NCBI RefSeq assembly: GCF_023072595.1
Contig: NZ_JALLGK010000002.1
Span: 186,001 to 250,000, forward strand
Length of the DNA: 64,000 nt
DNA from: Streptomyces sp. XM4193
GTDB taxonomy: Bacteria; Actinomycetota; Actinomycetes; Streptomycetales; Streptomycetaceae
Direction: 5' to 3'
In this document: positions 8,640 through 17,462 of the stretch, in pieces
How the letters are laid out: each line of letters starts with the position of its first letter
How positions within the stretch are numbered: position 1 is the stretch's first letter
Position numbers and translations under genes: made by a program
Notes under the pieces: generated by a model
The model's database searches: none
What the model was told of the DNA's origin: nothing
Seen by the model: the letters and a program-made list of their open reading frames with translations, nothing else

Positions 8640-8849
8640 CGGCCTTCACAACTCCGTCAGGGGTTGTGGCACCACGACAACTCAACAGGTTCTGCCGTAT
8701 GCCGCCCGAGGAACCACGCGGATTCTCCAGCTCTGCCGGAGACCCCACCGGGCCCGTACCTCCAAGTGACCGTGCAACACGGAGGTCTGTGCCAGGGGCA
8801 CGATTGCGTCCGCGAGGTCACCTAAGCGGGCATTGTGGAAGGAAACCGT
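8640..8849 (+). promoter_or_regulatory. Structured 5' leader of the secreted transglycosylase-like gene
   Basis: Three compact hairpins are visible in the sense strand: 8647-8668 (9-bp stem with one G-U pair, loop GTCA), 8770-8782 (CCGTG-CAA-CACGG) and 8789-8801 (GTGCC-AGG-GGCAC). ACCTCC at 8758-8763 could alternatively pair with GGAGGT at 8781-8786. Long structured leaders are common in front of Streptomyces cell-wall hydrolase genes, several carrying a c-di-AMP (ydaO) riboswitch. I could not find the ydaO core motifs here, so the class is undetermined. Confidence 0.4.
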
Positions 8850-9575
8850 GTGACTACTCGGATTTCGGTCCGGGGATTCGCCGTGGCGTCCGCCACCGCG
8901 GTCACCACCGTCGGCGCTGTCGTCGGAGTGGCCTCGGGCGGTCAGCAGGGAACGGCCGAACCGGCTGAGCTCGCTGCCGCAGACGCGACGCTCCTCGCAG
9001 ACATACCGGTCGGTGGCAACACCGAGACCCAGACGACCTCCCTCAGCCAGCAGGCGGACAGCCAGTCCGAAGCTGCCAACGCCGCCGCCAAGAAGGCGGC
9101 CGAGGAGGACGCGCGCAAGCAGGCTGCGCAGGACGCGGCGGACAAGAAGAAGGCAGCCGACGCCAAGAAGGCCGAGGAGCTGGAGAAGAAGGCCGCCGAG
9201 GAGCGCGAGAAGGAGCTGGCCGCGAGCCGCAGCTCCGAGCGCACCACGCCCGGTGGCGGCGACTTCCCGCAGCAGGCCTCCTACTCGGTCGCCGAGGTCA
9301 AGGCGATGGCCCAGCAGATCGTCGGCGGCGGCCAGTTCCAGTGCTTCTCGAACATCGTTCAGCGTGAGAGCACCTGGAACTACCAGGCGTCCAACCCGAG
9401 TTCCGGTGCGTACGGACTGGTCCAGGCTCTGCCCGGCACCAAGATGGCCTCCGCGGGTGCCGACTGGCGGACCAACCCCGCCACCCAGATCAAATGGGGC
9501 GTCAACTACATGAACGACCGCTACGGCAGCCCCTGCGGCGCCTGGGAGTTCTGGCAGGCCAACCACTGGTACTGA
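8850..9575 (+). CDS. Secreted transglycosylase-like protein (SLT fold)
   Basis: This 241-residue exported protein starts with a signal-like segment (about residues 1-35, GFAVASATAVTTVGAVVGVA). It continues with an Ala/Lys/Glu-rich coiled-coil-prone linker (about 60-135) and ends in a lysozyme-like domain with NIVQRESTWNYQASNPSSGAYGLVQALPG, where the Glu of RESTW would be the catalytic acid. Two cysteines (QCFSN, SPCGAW) may form a disulfide. It probably cleaves or remodels peptidoglycan during growth or sporulation. The GTG at 8850 is preferred because GGAAGG lies 7 nt upstream; an upstream GTG at 8835 adds five residues. A very strong terminator follows. Confidence 0.85.
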   Translation: MTTRISVRGFAVASATAVTTVGAVVGVASGGQQGTAEPAELAAADATLLADIPVGGNTETQTTSLSQQADSQSEAANAAAKKAAEEDARKQAAQDAADKKKAADAKKAEELEKKAAEEREKELAASRSSERTTPGGGDFPQQASYSVAEVKAMAQQIVGGGQFQCFSNIVQRESTWNYQASNPSSGAYGLVQALPGTKMASAGADWRTNPATQIKWGVNYMNDRYGSPCGAWEFWQANHWY

Positions 9576-9600
9576 GTCACACCACCACGTACCCGGCTGT

Positions 9601-9643
9601 GTGAGAGCGCCTCCGACCGAAGTCAGGTCGGAGGCGCTCTCAC
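9601..9643 (+). terminator. Strong intrinsic terminator
   Basis: A perfect 18-bp stem (GTGAGAGCGCCTCCGACC pairing with 9626-9643) has a 7-nt loop GAAGTCA. It starts 25 nt after the transglycosylase stop codon. Confidence 0.88.
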
Positions 9644-9801
9644 GTTCCCGCTGCCGAGTGCGGAGCCGAGCGCGCTGCCGAGTGCCGTGCCGGGCGCACA
9701 CATCCCCGTCGGGAACGACTTCAGAAGCAACCGTCAACAGCGGTAACGTCGTCCCTCGGTGGGAGCAGCTGACCTACACATCCCGGGGGCTAAGGAACAC
9801 G

Positions 9802-11229
9802 ATGTCCAGAATCGACCGGCTGAAGGCCGGTGCGACGCGCTTCGGCGCACGTATGGCGGACTACCGGCGCCGCGCTGAGAACGAGCGCGAGGAGCGGGAG
9901 GAACGCCGCCGGGCCAAGGACGAGGCGCAGCACCCGCCGCCCCCGCCGCCTCCGCCTGCCCCCGTGCCGCCGAAGAACCCCGAGCCGCCCACCGTCGTGC
10001 CGTGGGGCCTGAGGGTCGCGGCGGAGGCCGGCTGGCGGCTGCTGGTGCTGGCCGGTGTGGTCTGGGTGCTGATCCAGGTCATCGGGGCGATCAGCATGCT
10101 GGTCATCGCGTTCTCCGCGGGACTGCTGCTCACCGCGCTGCTGCAGCCGACCGTCGCCCGTCTCCGGCGCTGGGGGCTGGCCCGAGGGCTCGCCACCGCC
10201 ACCGTGTTCAGCGGTGGATTCGGCGCGTTGGGCCTGATCGGCTGGTTCGTCGTCTGGCAGGTCATGGAGAACCAGGAAGACCTGGTCAAGCAGATCCAGA
10301 GCGGTGTGGACGAGCTGCGGACCTGGATCCTGGACAGCCCGTTCCAGGTCACCGACGAGCAACTCAACGACCTCGCCGACAACTTGAACTCCTGGATCGG
10401 AGAGCACAGCCAGGAGCTGACCTCCGCGGGCCTCGAAGGCGCCTCCTACATCGTGGAGTTCCTGACCGGCGCGGCGCTCGCCGCGTTCGTCACCCTCTTC
10501 CTGCTCTACGACGGCCGGCGGATCTGGGAGTGGTGCCTGAAGTTCGTTCCCTCGGTCGCCCGCGAGGCCGTGGGGGGCGCGGGACCGCGGGCCTGGGTCA
10601 CGCTGACCGGCTATGTGCGCGGGACGGTGATAGTCGCCTTCATCGACGCGGTCGGCATCGGCATCGGCATCTATTTCCTCGGCGTGCCGATGGCCGTCCC
10701 CCTCGCGGTGATCGTCTTCATCTTCGCCTTCGTGCCCATCGTGGGAGCGCTGGTCTCCGGCTCGCTGGCCGTCGTGGTCGCCTTCGTGACCAACGGCATC
10801 GGTACGGCGCTGCTGGTGCTCGGTGTCGTACTGCTGGTTCAGCAGATCGAGGGCAACATCCTCCAGCCGTTCATCCTCGGCCGGCTGGTCCAGGTGCACG
10901 CGCTCGGTGTGGTGCTCGCGGTCACCGCGGGAACCCTGCTCGCGGGCATTCCGGGTGCCGTCGTCGCCGTGCCGCTGGTCGCGGTCACCAACACGGTCGT
11001 CGGCTATCTGCGGTCCTACGCCGAACAGCAGAACCCCGACCACCAGGCGCACCACGGAGCCACGATCACAGAAGTCTCCCCGGCCGTACCGCCGTTGCTC
11101 GCCGGCGAACAGCCCGGCACGGCCCCGGCCACCGCGCTCTCCGACGCCCCGTCGGACGCGTCCCCGGCGGACCCGGCGCCGCCGGGGGAGACCGGACCGC
11201 CACCGCAGGACGGCGGCCCGAGGAGCTGA
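9802..11229 (+). CDS. AI-2E family transporter (PerM/TqsA-like permease)
   Basis: This 475-residue membrane protein has the AI-2E transporter domain at about residues 70-415: roughly eight hydrophobic segments including LITVL-type helices, the long extracytoplasmic loop between the third and fourth segments, and the conserved tail VQQIEGNILQPFILGRLV. The substrate is unknown; family members export autoinducer-2, Na+/H+ or other solutes. The N-terminus is a charged coiled-coil-like stretch plus a run of eight prolines (about 45-52). The C-terminus is a disordered Pro/Ala/Asp tail. The ATG has AAGGAA 6 nt upstream. A bidirectional terminator separates it from the convergent hydrolase. Confidence 0.88.
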   Translation: MSRIDRLKAGATRFGARMADYRRRAENEREEREERRRAKDEAQHPPPPPPPPAPVPPKNPEPPTVVPWGLRVAAEAGWRLLVLAGVVWVLIQVIGAISMLVIAFSAGLLLTALLQPTVARLRRWGLARGLATATVFSGGFGALGLIGWFVVWQVMENQEDLVKQIQSGVDELRTWILDSPFQVTDEQLNDLADNLNSWIGEHSQELTSAGLEGASYIVEFLTGAALAAFVTLFLLYDGRRIWEWCLKFVPSVAREAVGGAGPRAWVTLTGYVRGTVIVAFIDAVGIGIGIYFLGVPMAVPLAVIVFIFAFVPIVGALVSGSLAVVVAFVTNGIGTALLVLGVVLLVQQIEGNILQPFILGRLVQVHALGVVLAVTAGTLLAGIPGAVVAVPLVAVTNTVVGYLRSYAEQQNPDHQAHHGATITEVSPAVPPLLAGEQPGTAPATALSDAPSDASPADPAPPGETGPPPQDGGPRS

Positions 11230-11267
11230 GCGCGGCGGCTCGTCGCAGAGACGAGCGGCACGCACCC

Positions 11268-11322
11268 GGTCACGGCAGCGGCCCGGCACCCCGTGATCGG
11301 GTACCGGGCCGCTGCCGTGACC
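11268..11322. terminator. Bidirectional terminator between convergent genes
   Basis: A perfect 19-bp inverted repeat (11268-11286 with 11304-11322, GGTCACGGCAGCGGCCCGG) has a 17-nt loop and lies between two convergent genes. Confidence 0.85.
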
Positions 11323-11442
11323 GCGTGTTCCCCGTGCCGTGGCTGCGCCCTCGTGCGGTCCGCCGTGAACGCCCCCGGCGGGCCCGCCGCTTGGGTGCTC
11401 CGTCGCGGGACTCGCGGCTTCGGAGCCCGTGAGCCCGCGGAC

Positions 11443-13245
11443 TCAGTAGGGGGACTCGTGGGCCTCGCTGAACGCCTTCAGCCGCAGGGTGTCGCTGTCG
11501 GTCCAGTCCGCGGGCGGAACGACGGCGGCCCACCCCTCGACGGCGTTGGTGCCGTAACGGTGCCCGTGCGGTGCCTCGACGCCGTACGACATCGCCATGT
11601 CGATCGCGGTCTGCCAGAAGGTGACGAACGGGAACCAGCCGACGTCGCCCGCGACGTCCGGGCCGGTCGGCTTCTCCAGGAACTCCGGTCGGCTGACCGC
11701 GAGATCGGGCGAGAACCACACGATCGGGTCGGACGCGTTCTGCAGGTAGACCACCCGCGGATGTTCCCACTCCTGCCCGCTCGGCATACCGAGGTCGCGC
11801 TGCGGGAACTGGGCGAACCGTACGTTCCTGCCTCCGTCGTACACCGGGCGCCAGACGGGGCTGCCGGCGTCGCGGTTCTCGGTGACGGACCGCCAGATCG
11901 GGCTGTAGTTGGGCGGGCCGACCAGCAGGGCCCCGTCGGTGTTCTCCAGCAGGTCCTCCAGCCCGTCGAAGGAGTCCTCGACGGCGCTCGCACCGAGGCT
12001 CTCGCCGAAGACGACCAGCTTCGGCCGCTCGGCCGGGGGCATGCTGTCCAGCCGCTCCCGTACGGCGGCTACCAGAGCCGCGGTGGCGCGGCCCGCCTCC
12101 TCGCGGTCGACCAGGAAGGAGACCCAGCTCGGCAGATAGGAGTACTGGAGCGCGACGATCGCGGTGTTGCCGTTGTGCAGGTACTCCAGCGGTTCGGCGG
12201 TGCGGGCGTCGATCCAGCCGCTGCCGGTGGTGCCCGCCACGGCCAGCACCTCGCGGTCGAATCCGCCGGTGCGGTCGAGCTCGGCGACGGCCAGCTCGGC
12301 CTGCTCGGTGTGGTCGGCACCGCTGGAGCGTCCGACGTAGACGCGTACGGGGTCCATCGCCTCGCGTCCGCTGAAGCTGGAGATCTGCTCCTTGGTCAGC
12401 ACGCTGCCGGTGAAGTTGCGGCCCTGGAAGCCGAGGTCCTCCCAGTCGATCAGCGAATCGGGGCTGCCGGAGACGTGGGGCGAACCGGACTGGACGATCC
12501 CGTCCTTGGTGCTCTTGTCGGTGTTGGCCGCGATCCGTGCGGCGATGTCCACCACCCCTCGTTCGAAGACCACGTCCTTGGCGCCGAAGAGCACCACCAC
12601 CGCGCTGATCATCAGGCCCGCCACCACCGCGACCGGTTTGGGGACGAAGCGCAGCAGTACCCGAATGAGTGAACGGGTGCCCAGCCGTACGGCGCGGGCG
12701 ATCAGCAGGATCAGCGCGCACAGTGCGACGGCGAGCAGCGCGATCATCAGCGAGTGCCAGGTCAGCGTGGGCGGCAGCCCCTGGAGCTTGCGCAACTGGC
12801 GCTGCATGTCGGCGCTCTGGTTCAGCAGCAGCACCGTCAGCGCCGCGCCCAGCACGAAGTACGTCTGCCAGGCCCGGGTGCGCATGCGGTCGCGGGTCGC
12901 GCGCGTGGTGCGACGGCGCACCACCGCCGAGGCGCCCCAGCTGATGAGCGCGCCCAGCGCGTAGCCGATCCCGGCGGTGATGCCGCCCACGACGCCCTGC
13001 AGATACCAGGGCCGGGGCACCAGCGAGGGAGTGAGGGAGAGCCAGAAGAAGACGGTCGCGGTGATGGTGGCCGTCAGGTCGGGCCAGCGGCGCACCAGCC
13101 AGCCGGCATCGGGACGGTCCCAGTAGGGCTTGCGCGCGATCCTGACGAGGTGTCCGCCCGTACGCCGGGCGAGGGTCGTCAAGGGGCGCTCGGGCGGGGG
13201 TTCGGGGTGGGGCGCCCGGGTGCTGCCCCCCTCGGTCTCCAGCAT
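11443..13245 (-). CDS. Membrane-anchored alpha/beta hydrolase (Abhydrolase_9 family)
   Basis: This 600-residue protein has an N-terminal membrane domain of about five helices (residues 55-225, for example LTATITATVFFWLSLTPSLV and VAVVAGLMISAVVVLFG). A C-terminal alpha/beta-hydrolase domain (about 265-600) has the nucleophile elbow VVFGESLGAS, making Ser416 the catalytic serine. The SPSLVPRPW-like loop after the first helix is typical of this actinobacterial family, whose substrate is unknown; lipid or cell-envelope ester hydrolysis is a guess. The ATG follows GGGGAG by 9 nt. A TGTCAG-TGT-CTGACA inverted repeat lies 20 bp upstream and may be an operator. Confidence 0.85.
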   Translation of the reverse strand: MLETEGGSTRAPHPEPPPERPLTTLARRTGGHLVRIARKPYWDRPDAGWLVRRWPDLTATITATVFFWLSLTPSLVPRPWYLQGVVGGITAGIGYALGALISWGASAVVRRRTTRATRDRMRTRAWQTYFVLGAALTVLLLNQSADMQRQLRKLQGLPPTLTWHSLMIALLAVALCALILLIARAVRLGTRSLIRVLLRFVPKPVAVVAGLMISAVVVLFGAKDVVFERGVVDIAARIAANTDKSTKDGIVQSGSPHVSGSPDSLIDWEDLGFQGRNFTGSVLTKEQISSFSGREAMDPVRVYVGRSSGADHTEQAELAVAELDRTGGFDREVLAVAGTTGSGWIDARTAEPLEYLHNGNTAIVALQYSYLPSWVSFLVDREEAGRATAALVAAVRERLDSMPPAERPKLVVFGESLGASAVEDSFDGLEDLLENTDGALLVGPPNYSPIWRSVTENRDAGSPVWRPVYDGGRNVRFAQFPQRDLGMPSGQEWEHPRVVYLQNASDPIVWFSPDLAVSRPEFLEKPTGPDVAGDVGWFPFVTFWQTAIDMAMSYGVEAPHGHRYGTNAVEGWAAVVPPADWTDSDTLRLKAFSEAHESPY

Positions 13246-13264
13246 CGACGTGTTCTCCCCGGCC

Positions 13265-13279
13265 TGTCAGTGTCTGACA
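13265..13279. promoter_or_regulatory. Inverted repeat upstream of the membrane hydrolase
   Basis: TGTCAG and CTGACA flank a 3-nt spacer, a 15-bp palindrome located 20 bp before the hydrolase start. Its size and position suit a TetR-like repressor, but no adjacent regulator is obvious apart from the PadR gene, whose own sites differ. Confidence 0.4.
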
Positions 13280-13603
13280 TCTGGCCTCACCGTAAAGGAT
13301 CGCGGGCCGTCGATAAGGACGCGGACCCCCTGCCACGGGTTGAGACGGAGCGGGGTCCTTGGTGCGGCCACGCACTGGTGTGCGGGTGTCGGGCGGGGAG
13401 TTGGGCGAGCGGCCTCGCACCGGCCCGGGCCACCGCTCCGTTCCGCCCGCGCCTGTCGAGCCTGCCGGACTCCGCGGAGAGCTGCTCTGCCGCATTTCTG
13501 CGGTGGTCGGGGTGGGGCGGACGGGAAGCGTCCGCCTGGTCCCCGCCAAGGTGTCGTCTCTTCCCGAATCGAGAAAAAGCCGCAGCTCAGCAGCGATGAA
13601 CGC

Positions 13604-13652
13604 GGTGTATACACCTCGGCTATACATCAGGTGTATACGTCTCGTGTATAGT
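13604..13652 (+). promoter_or_regulatory. PadR promoter with repeated GTGTATAC operators
   Basis: The region contains a perfect 12-bp palindrome GGTGTATACACC (13604-13615), then CTATACAT (13620-13627), GGTGTATAC (13630-13638) and GTGTATAG (13644-13651). The -10 hexamer TATAGT (13647-13652) overlaps the last half-site and lies 7 nt from the PadR start codon. The arrangement suggests autorepression by PadR. No clear -35 is seen. Confidence 0.7.
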
Positions 13653-13659
13653 CCTCGCC

Positions 13660-14184
13660 ATGTCCATCAGTCACACGTTGCTCGGCCTCCTGGAGTCGGG
13701 GCCCCGCCACGGATACGACCTCAAGAAGGCGTTCGACGAGCGCTTCGGCCACGACCGGTCCCTGCACTACGGCCAGGTCTACTCGACGATGTCGCGGCTG
13801 CTGAAGAACGGCCTCGTGGAGGTCGACGGCGTCGAGGCGGGCGGCGGGCCCGAGCGCAAGCGGTACGCCATCACCGACGCCGGCATCACCGATGTCGGGC
13901 AGTGGCTCGCCACCCCCGAGAAGCCCGAGCCCTACCTCCAGAGCACGCTCTACACCAAGATCGTCCTGGCGCTGCTGACCGGGCGGGACGCCGCCGAGCT
14001 GCTCGACAGCCAGCGGGCCGAGCATCTGCGCCTGATGCGCGAGCTCACCCGCCGCAAGACCGGTGGAGATCTGGCCGACCAACTCATCTGCGACCACGCC
14101 CTGTTCCACCTCGAGGCCGATCTGCGCTGGCTGGAGCTGGCCGCGGCACGCCTCGACAAGCTCGCCAAAGAGGTAAGCGCATGA
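13660..14184 (+). CDS. PadR family transcriptional regulator
   Basis: This 174-residue regulator has the PadR winged helix at residues 1-80 (LLGLLESGPRHGYDLKKAF and the YSTMSRLLKNGLVEVD wing). A C-terminal helical dimerisation region (about 90-174) is of the Vir_act_alpha_C type. It very likely represses itself and the downstream ABC exporter and releases DNA on binding the transported compound. There is no ribosome site. The ATG lies 7 nt after TATAGT, so the message should be leaderless. Its TGA overlaps the ATG of the ATPase gene (ATGA), showing translational coupling. Confidence 0.92.
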   Translation: MSISHTLLGLLESGPRHGYDLKKAFDERFGHDRSLHYGQVYSTMSRLLKNGLVEVDGVEAGGGPERKRYAITDAGITDVGQWLATPEKPEPYLQSTLYTKIVLALLTGRDAAELLDSQRAEHLRLMRELTRRKTGGDLADQLICDHALFHLEADLRWLELAAARLDKLAKEVSA

Positions 14185-14894
14185 CCGGCACGACCACCAC
14201 GGGGGCCACGGGCGCACTGCTGTCCGCCACCGCGCTCCGCAAGACGTACGGCACCACCGCCGCCCTGGACGGCGCGGACTTCCAGATCCGGGCCGGCGAG
14301 ATCGTCGCGGTGATGGGGCCCTCCGGCTCCGGCAAGTCCACGCTGCTGCACTGCCTGGCCGGGATCGTTCCGCCGGACGAGGGCCAAGTGCACTACCAGG
14401 GCCAGGAGTTGTCGGGCCTGTCGGACGCCGAGCGCAGCGCACTGCGGCGCGGGGCCTTCGGCTTCGTCTTCCAGTTCGGTCAGTTGGTGCCCGAGCTGAG
14501 CTGTGTGGAGAACGTCGCGCTGCCGCTGCGGCTGACCGGTGTCGACCGGAAGACCGCCGAGAGCAGGGCGGCCGAGTGGCTGGAGCGCCTGGAGGTCGCG
14601 GACGTCGCGCGGAAGCGACCGGGCCAGGCGTCCGGTGGCCAGGGGCAGCGGGTCGCCATCGCCCGCGCGCTGGTCGCCACGCCCCGTGTGATCTTCGCGG
14701 ACGAACCGACCGGCGCACTCGACTCCCTGAACGGCGAGCGCGTCATGGAGCTGTTGACCGCCGCCGCCCGGGACACCGGCGCCGCGGTGGTGCTGGTGAC
14801 CCACGAGACCCGGGTCGCCGCCTACTCCGACCGCGACGTCGTCGTACGGGACGGCAAGGCCAGGGACGTGGCCGGCATGGCGGGCGTCGCGTGA
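14181..14894 (+). CDS. ABC transporter ATP-binding protein (MacB/LolD type)
   Basis: This 237-residue nucleotide-binding subunit has Walker A GPSGSGKST (about residues 47-55), Q-loop VFQFGQLVPELS, signature ASGGQGQRVAIARAL, Walker B VIFADEPTGALD and switch histidine VLVTHE. The Q-loop and signature place it with ATPases that serve FtsX-like permeases. It lies between padR and the permease with 4-nt overlaps on both sides, forming a three-gene operon. The likely role is export of, or response to, an envelope-active compound. Confidence 0.95.
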   Translation: MTGTTTTGATGALLSATALRKTYGTTAALDGADFQIRAGEIVAVMGPSGSGKSTLLHCLAGIVPPDEGQVHYQGQELSGLSDAERSALRRGAFGFVFQFGQLVPELSCVENVALPLRLTGVDRKTAESRAAEWLERLEVADVARKRPGQASGGQGQRVAIARALVATPRVIFADEPTGALDSLNGERVMELLTAAARDTGAAVVLVTHETRVAAYSDRDVVVRDGKARDVAGMAGVA

Positions 14895-17272
14895 GCGCGG
14901 GCAGCCGTGTGCCGCTCGGCCAGTGGACGCGCGAACTGCTGCTCGGCGCGCGCTTCGCGGTCAGCGGCGGACGCGCCGGCTGGACCCGTACGCTGCTCAC
15001 CTCGCTCGGTGTGGGCCTGGGTGTCGCGGTGCTGCTGCTCGCCGCCTCGGTACCGACCGCGCTGACCGCCGGCGACATCCGCAAGAACGACCGGGACTGG
15101 ACGTCGTCGGAAGGCGTGAAGAAGGCGGAGCACACCGTCCTGCTCTCCTGGGTCTACACCGACTTCCGGGACGAGACCGTCTCGGGCAGAGAGCTCCAGG
15201 CCGAGGGCGACCCCGCGAAGGCGGTGCTCCCGCCGGGAGTGGACAAGCTGCCCGCGCCCGGCGAGGCACTGGTCTCGCCCGCGCTGCGGGACCTGCTGGA
15301 GACCGAGGACGGCAAGAAGCACCTCCAGCCCCGCTTCGACTCGCTGACGATCACCGGAACCATCGGCGACCAGGGGCTGTCGGGCCCCTCCGAGCTGCTC
15401 TTCTACTCCGGCAGCGACAAGTTGGACGCCGAGTCCGGCCACGTCTGGCGGGTGTCGGGCTTCGGCCACAGCGAGCCCAACGATCCGCTCGGGGTCGCGC
15501 TGGTGGCGCTGGTCGTGGTGATGCTGGTGGTGCTGCTGCTGCCGATCGCCGCGTTCATCGCCACGGCCGTGCGCTTCGGCGGTGAGCGCCGCGACCAGCG
15601 GCTGGCCGCGCTGCGCCTGGTGGGCGCCGACAACGGCATGACGCGCCGGGTCGCCGCGGGGGAGTCCCTGGTGGGGGCCGTCTTCGGCCTGGTGCTGGGC
15701 AGTTGGCTCTTTCTGCTGGGGCGCTCCCAGGCCCGGTCGGTCGACCTCTACGGCATCGGCCTCTTCCCCTCCGACATCGCACCCGGCTTCCTGCTCACGC
15801 TGCTGATCGTGGTGCTCGTGCCGGTCTGCGCGGTCGGCGTGACCCAGCTCGCACTGCGCAAGGTCGTGATCAGCCCGCTCGGAGTGGCGCGCGAGGGCGT
15901 CGACCGGGGCAGACGGCTGTGGTGGCGGCTGGCGACCCTGCTGCTCGGAGCCGTCCTGCTGTTCGCCCTCGGGCCGCGCTTCAGCGGTGGCGGAGTGGAC
16001 GTCTGGCTGCTCGCCGGCTCGGTGCTGCTCACCCTCGTCGGAGTGACCTCACTGCTTCCTTGGCTGGTGGAGAGGGTCGTGGACCGGCTGCCGGGAGGTT
16101 CGCTCTCCTGGCAACTGGCCACCCGCAGGCTCCAGTTGAACAGCGGGCTCGCCGCCCGCGCGGTCAGTGGCGTCACGCTCGCGGTGGCCGGCGCGGTGGC
16201 GCTCCAGATGCTCTACGGCTCCGTGCAGCGCGACGACGCCCAGGACACGGGCATGGACACCACGCAGGCCGACGTCATGGTGTACTCCGGCGTCGAGGGC
16301 GGTTCGGACGGGGAGCGGCTGGCCGGGCAGATCCGCGGGGTCGACGGTGTGCGCTCCGCCCACGGCTACCTCACCGGCGAGGCGGTCCACGAGCACACCA
16401 GGGTGAACGAGTGGGACGTGCGCGAGTCGGTGACCTTCACCGTCGCGGACTGCCCGACCCTGCGCTATCTGCTGGACATCGACTCCTGCACGGACGGAAG
16501 CACCTGGTTCGCCGCCGACCCGAACCTGCCCAAGGACGAGAGGCCGAAGGTCCCGGAAGCCGGGGACCGGTACGACCTGCGGGCCGACCCCGAGAAGGCC
16601 CGGTCGCAGAACCCGGACTGGTGGACGGTCCGCGGGAAGGTCGAGCAGGCCCGGGTCGGCAAGGACGCCTCCGGCTCCCAGGCGCCGTACGGCCTGTACA
16701 CCACGCCCTCGGCGCTGGCGCCCGAACGGCTAGGAGAGCAGGCGGCGGCACACGTGCAGGTGCGTATGGTCGCCGAGGGCAAGGAGCGGGCGGACGGCTT
16801 GGAGCGCATCCGCAACCTCGCCCCCGTCACCGATCCGAACTTCTCGGTGCAGGAGCTTCAGTCGAAGGCCCAGTCGGACGAGTTCACCGCGCTCAGCAAC
16901 GCGCTGATGGCGGGCGCCGTGCTGGTGATGCTGCTGATCGGCGGCTCGATGGTCGTCTCCACGCTGGAGCAACTGAGGGAGCGCAGAAGGCAGTTGTCCG
17001 TACTGGTCGCCTTCGGCACCAAGCGCTCCACGCTCGGCGCCTCGGTGCTCTGGCAGACGGCGATCCCCGTCGGCCTCGGGCTGACGCTGGCGACGGCCGG
17101 AGGAGTGGGCCTGGGGCTGCTGCTGCTGCGGATGGTCGGCGGCGGGGTGGTCGACTGGTGGGCGTTCCTGCCGCTGGTGGGCCTGGGCCTGGCCATGATC
17201 GGCCTGGTCACGCTCGCGAGTCTGCCCGCACTGTGGCGCATGATGCGCCCCGACGGGCTTCGCACCGAGTGA
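14891..17272 (+). CDS. FtsX-like ABC transporter permease
   Basis: This 793-residue permease has the two-FtsX-domain layout: a helix near residues 28-50, an extracytoplasmic domain, helices at about 198-225, 250-270 and 290-320, a central pair of helices, a second extracytoplasmic domain (about 455-640) and four C-terminal helices including MAGAVLVMLLIGGSMVVSTL. It works with the preceding ATPase. The second external domain contains a cysteine pair (VADCPTLR, IDSCTDGS). The GTG start overlaps the ATPase stop codon. A 19-bp hairpin follows about 65 nt after the stop. Confidence 0.92.
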   Translation: MSAGSRVPLGQWTRELLLGARFAVSGGRAGWTRTLLTSLGVGLGVAVLLLAASVPTALTAGDIRKNDRDWTSSEGVKKAEHTVLLSWVYTDFRDETVSGRELQAEGDPAKAVLPPGVDKLPAPGEALVSPALRDLLETEDGKKHLQPRFDSLTITGTIGDQGLSGPSELLFYSGSDKLDAESGHVWRVSGFGHSEPNDPLGVALVALVVVMLVVLLLPIAAFIATAVRFGGERRDQRLAALRLVGADNGMTRRVAAGESLVGAVFGLVLGSWLFLLGRSQARSVDLYGIGLFPSDIAPGFLLTLLIVVLVPVCAVGVTQLALRKVVISPLGVAREGVDRGRRLWWRLATLLLGAVLLFALGPRFSGGGVDVWLLAGSVLLTLVGVTSLLPWLVERVVDRLPGGSLSWQLATRRLQLNSGLAARAVSGVTLAVAGAVALQMLYGSVQRDDAQDTGMDTTQADVMVYSGVEGGSDGERLAGQIRGVDGVRSAHGYLTGEAVHEHTRVNEWDVRESVTFTVADCPTLRYLLDIDSCTDGSTWFAADPNLPKDERPKVPEAGDRYDLRADPEKARSQNPDWWTVRGKVEQARVGKDASGSQAPYGLYTTPSALAPERLGEQAAAHVQVRMVAEGKERADGLERIRNLAPVTDPNFSVQELQSKAQSDEFTALSNALMAGAVLVMLLIGGSMVVSTLEQLRERRRQLSVLVAFGTKRSTLGASVLWQTAIPVGLGLTLATAGGVGLGLLLLRMVGGGVVDWWAFLPLVGLGLAMIGLVTLASLPALWRMMRPDGLRTE

Positions 17273-17336
17273 GTCCGGCCCGCACCGGAGCCGTCAACTG
17301 TCGTGCCCGGTAAGGGAACTGACGCGCTCTCCACTC

Positions 17337-17375
17337 CCGGCCCGGTGTCCGTCGTCACGACGGACGCCGGGCCGG
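17337..17375 (+). terminator. Terminator of the PadR-ABC operon
   Basis: CCGGCCCGGTGTCCGTCGT (17337-17355) pairs with 17357-17375 over 19 positions, with one G-U pair. The apparent loop is tiny, so the top pairs would open in RNA. Confidence 0.7.
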
Positions 17376-17424
17376 AGGCGTTCCGCCCGGCGACGAGGGT
17401 GGCGCGGAATCACTCCTTCGGGTT

Positions 17425-17440
17425 AAAGTGATATCACTTT
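17425..17440. promoter_or_regulatory. Perfect 16-bp palindrome upstream of the SPFH gene
   Basis: AAAGTGATATCACTTT is perfectly symmetric, stands out by its AT content and ends 22 bp before the SPFH start codon. It probably overlaps the promoter. The downstream ribbon-helix-helix protein is the natural candidate to bind it. Confidence 0.75.
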
Positions 17441-17462
17441 GAAAGCACCGAACGGGGGCTCC

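Noticed and set aside
8640..8849. c-di-AMP (ydaO) riboswitch
   Set aside because: Expected from the gene type, but I could not locate the conserved core motifs. Left as an unclassified structured leader.
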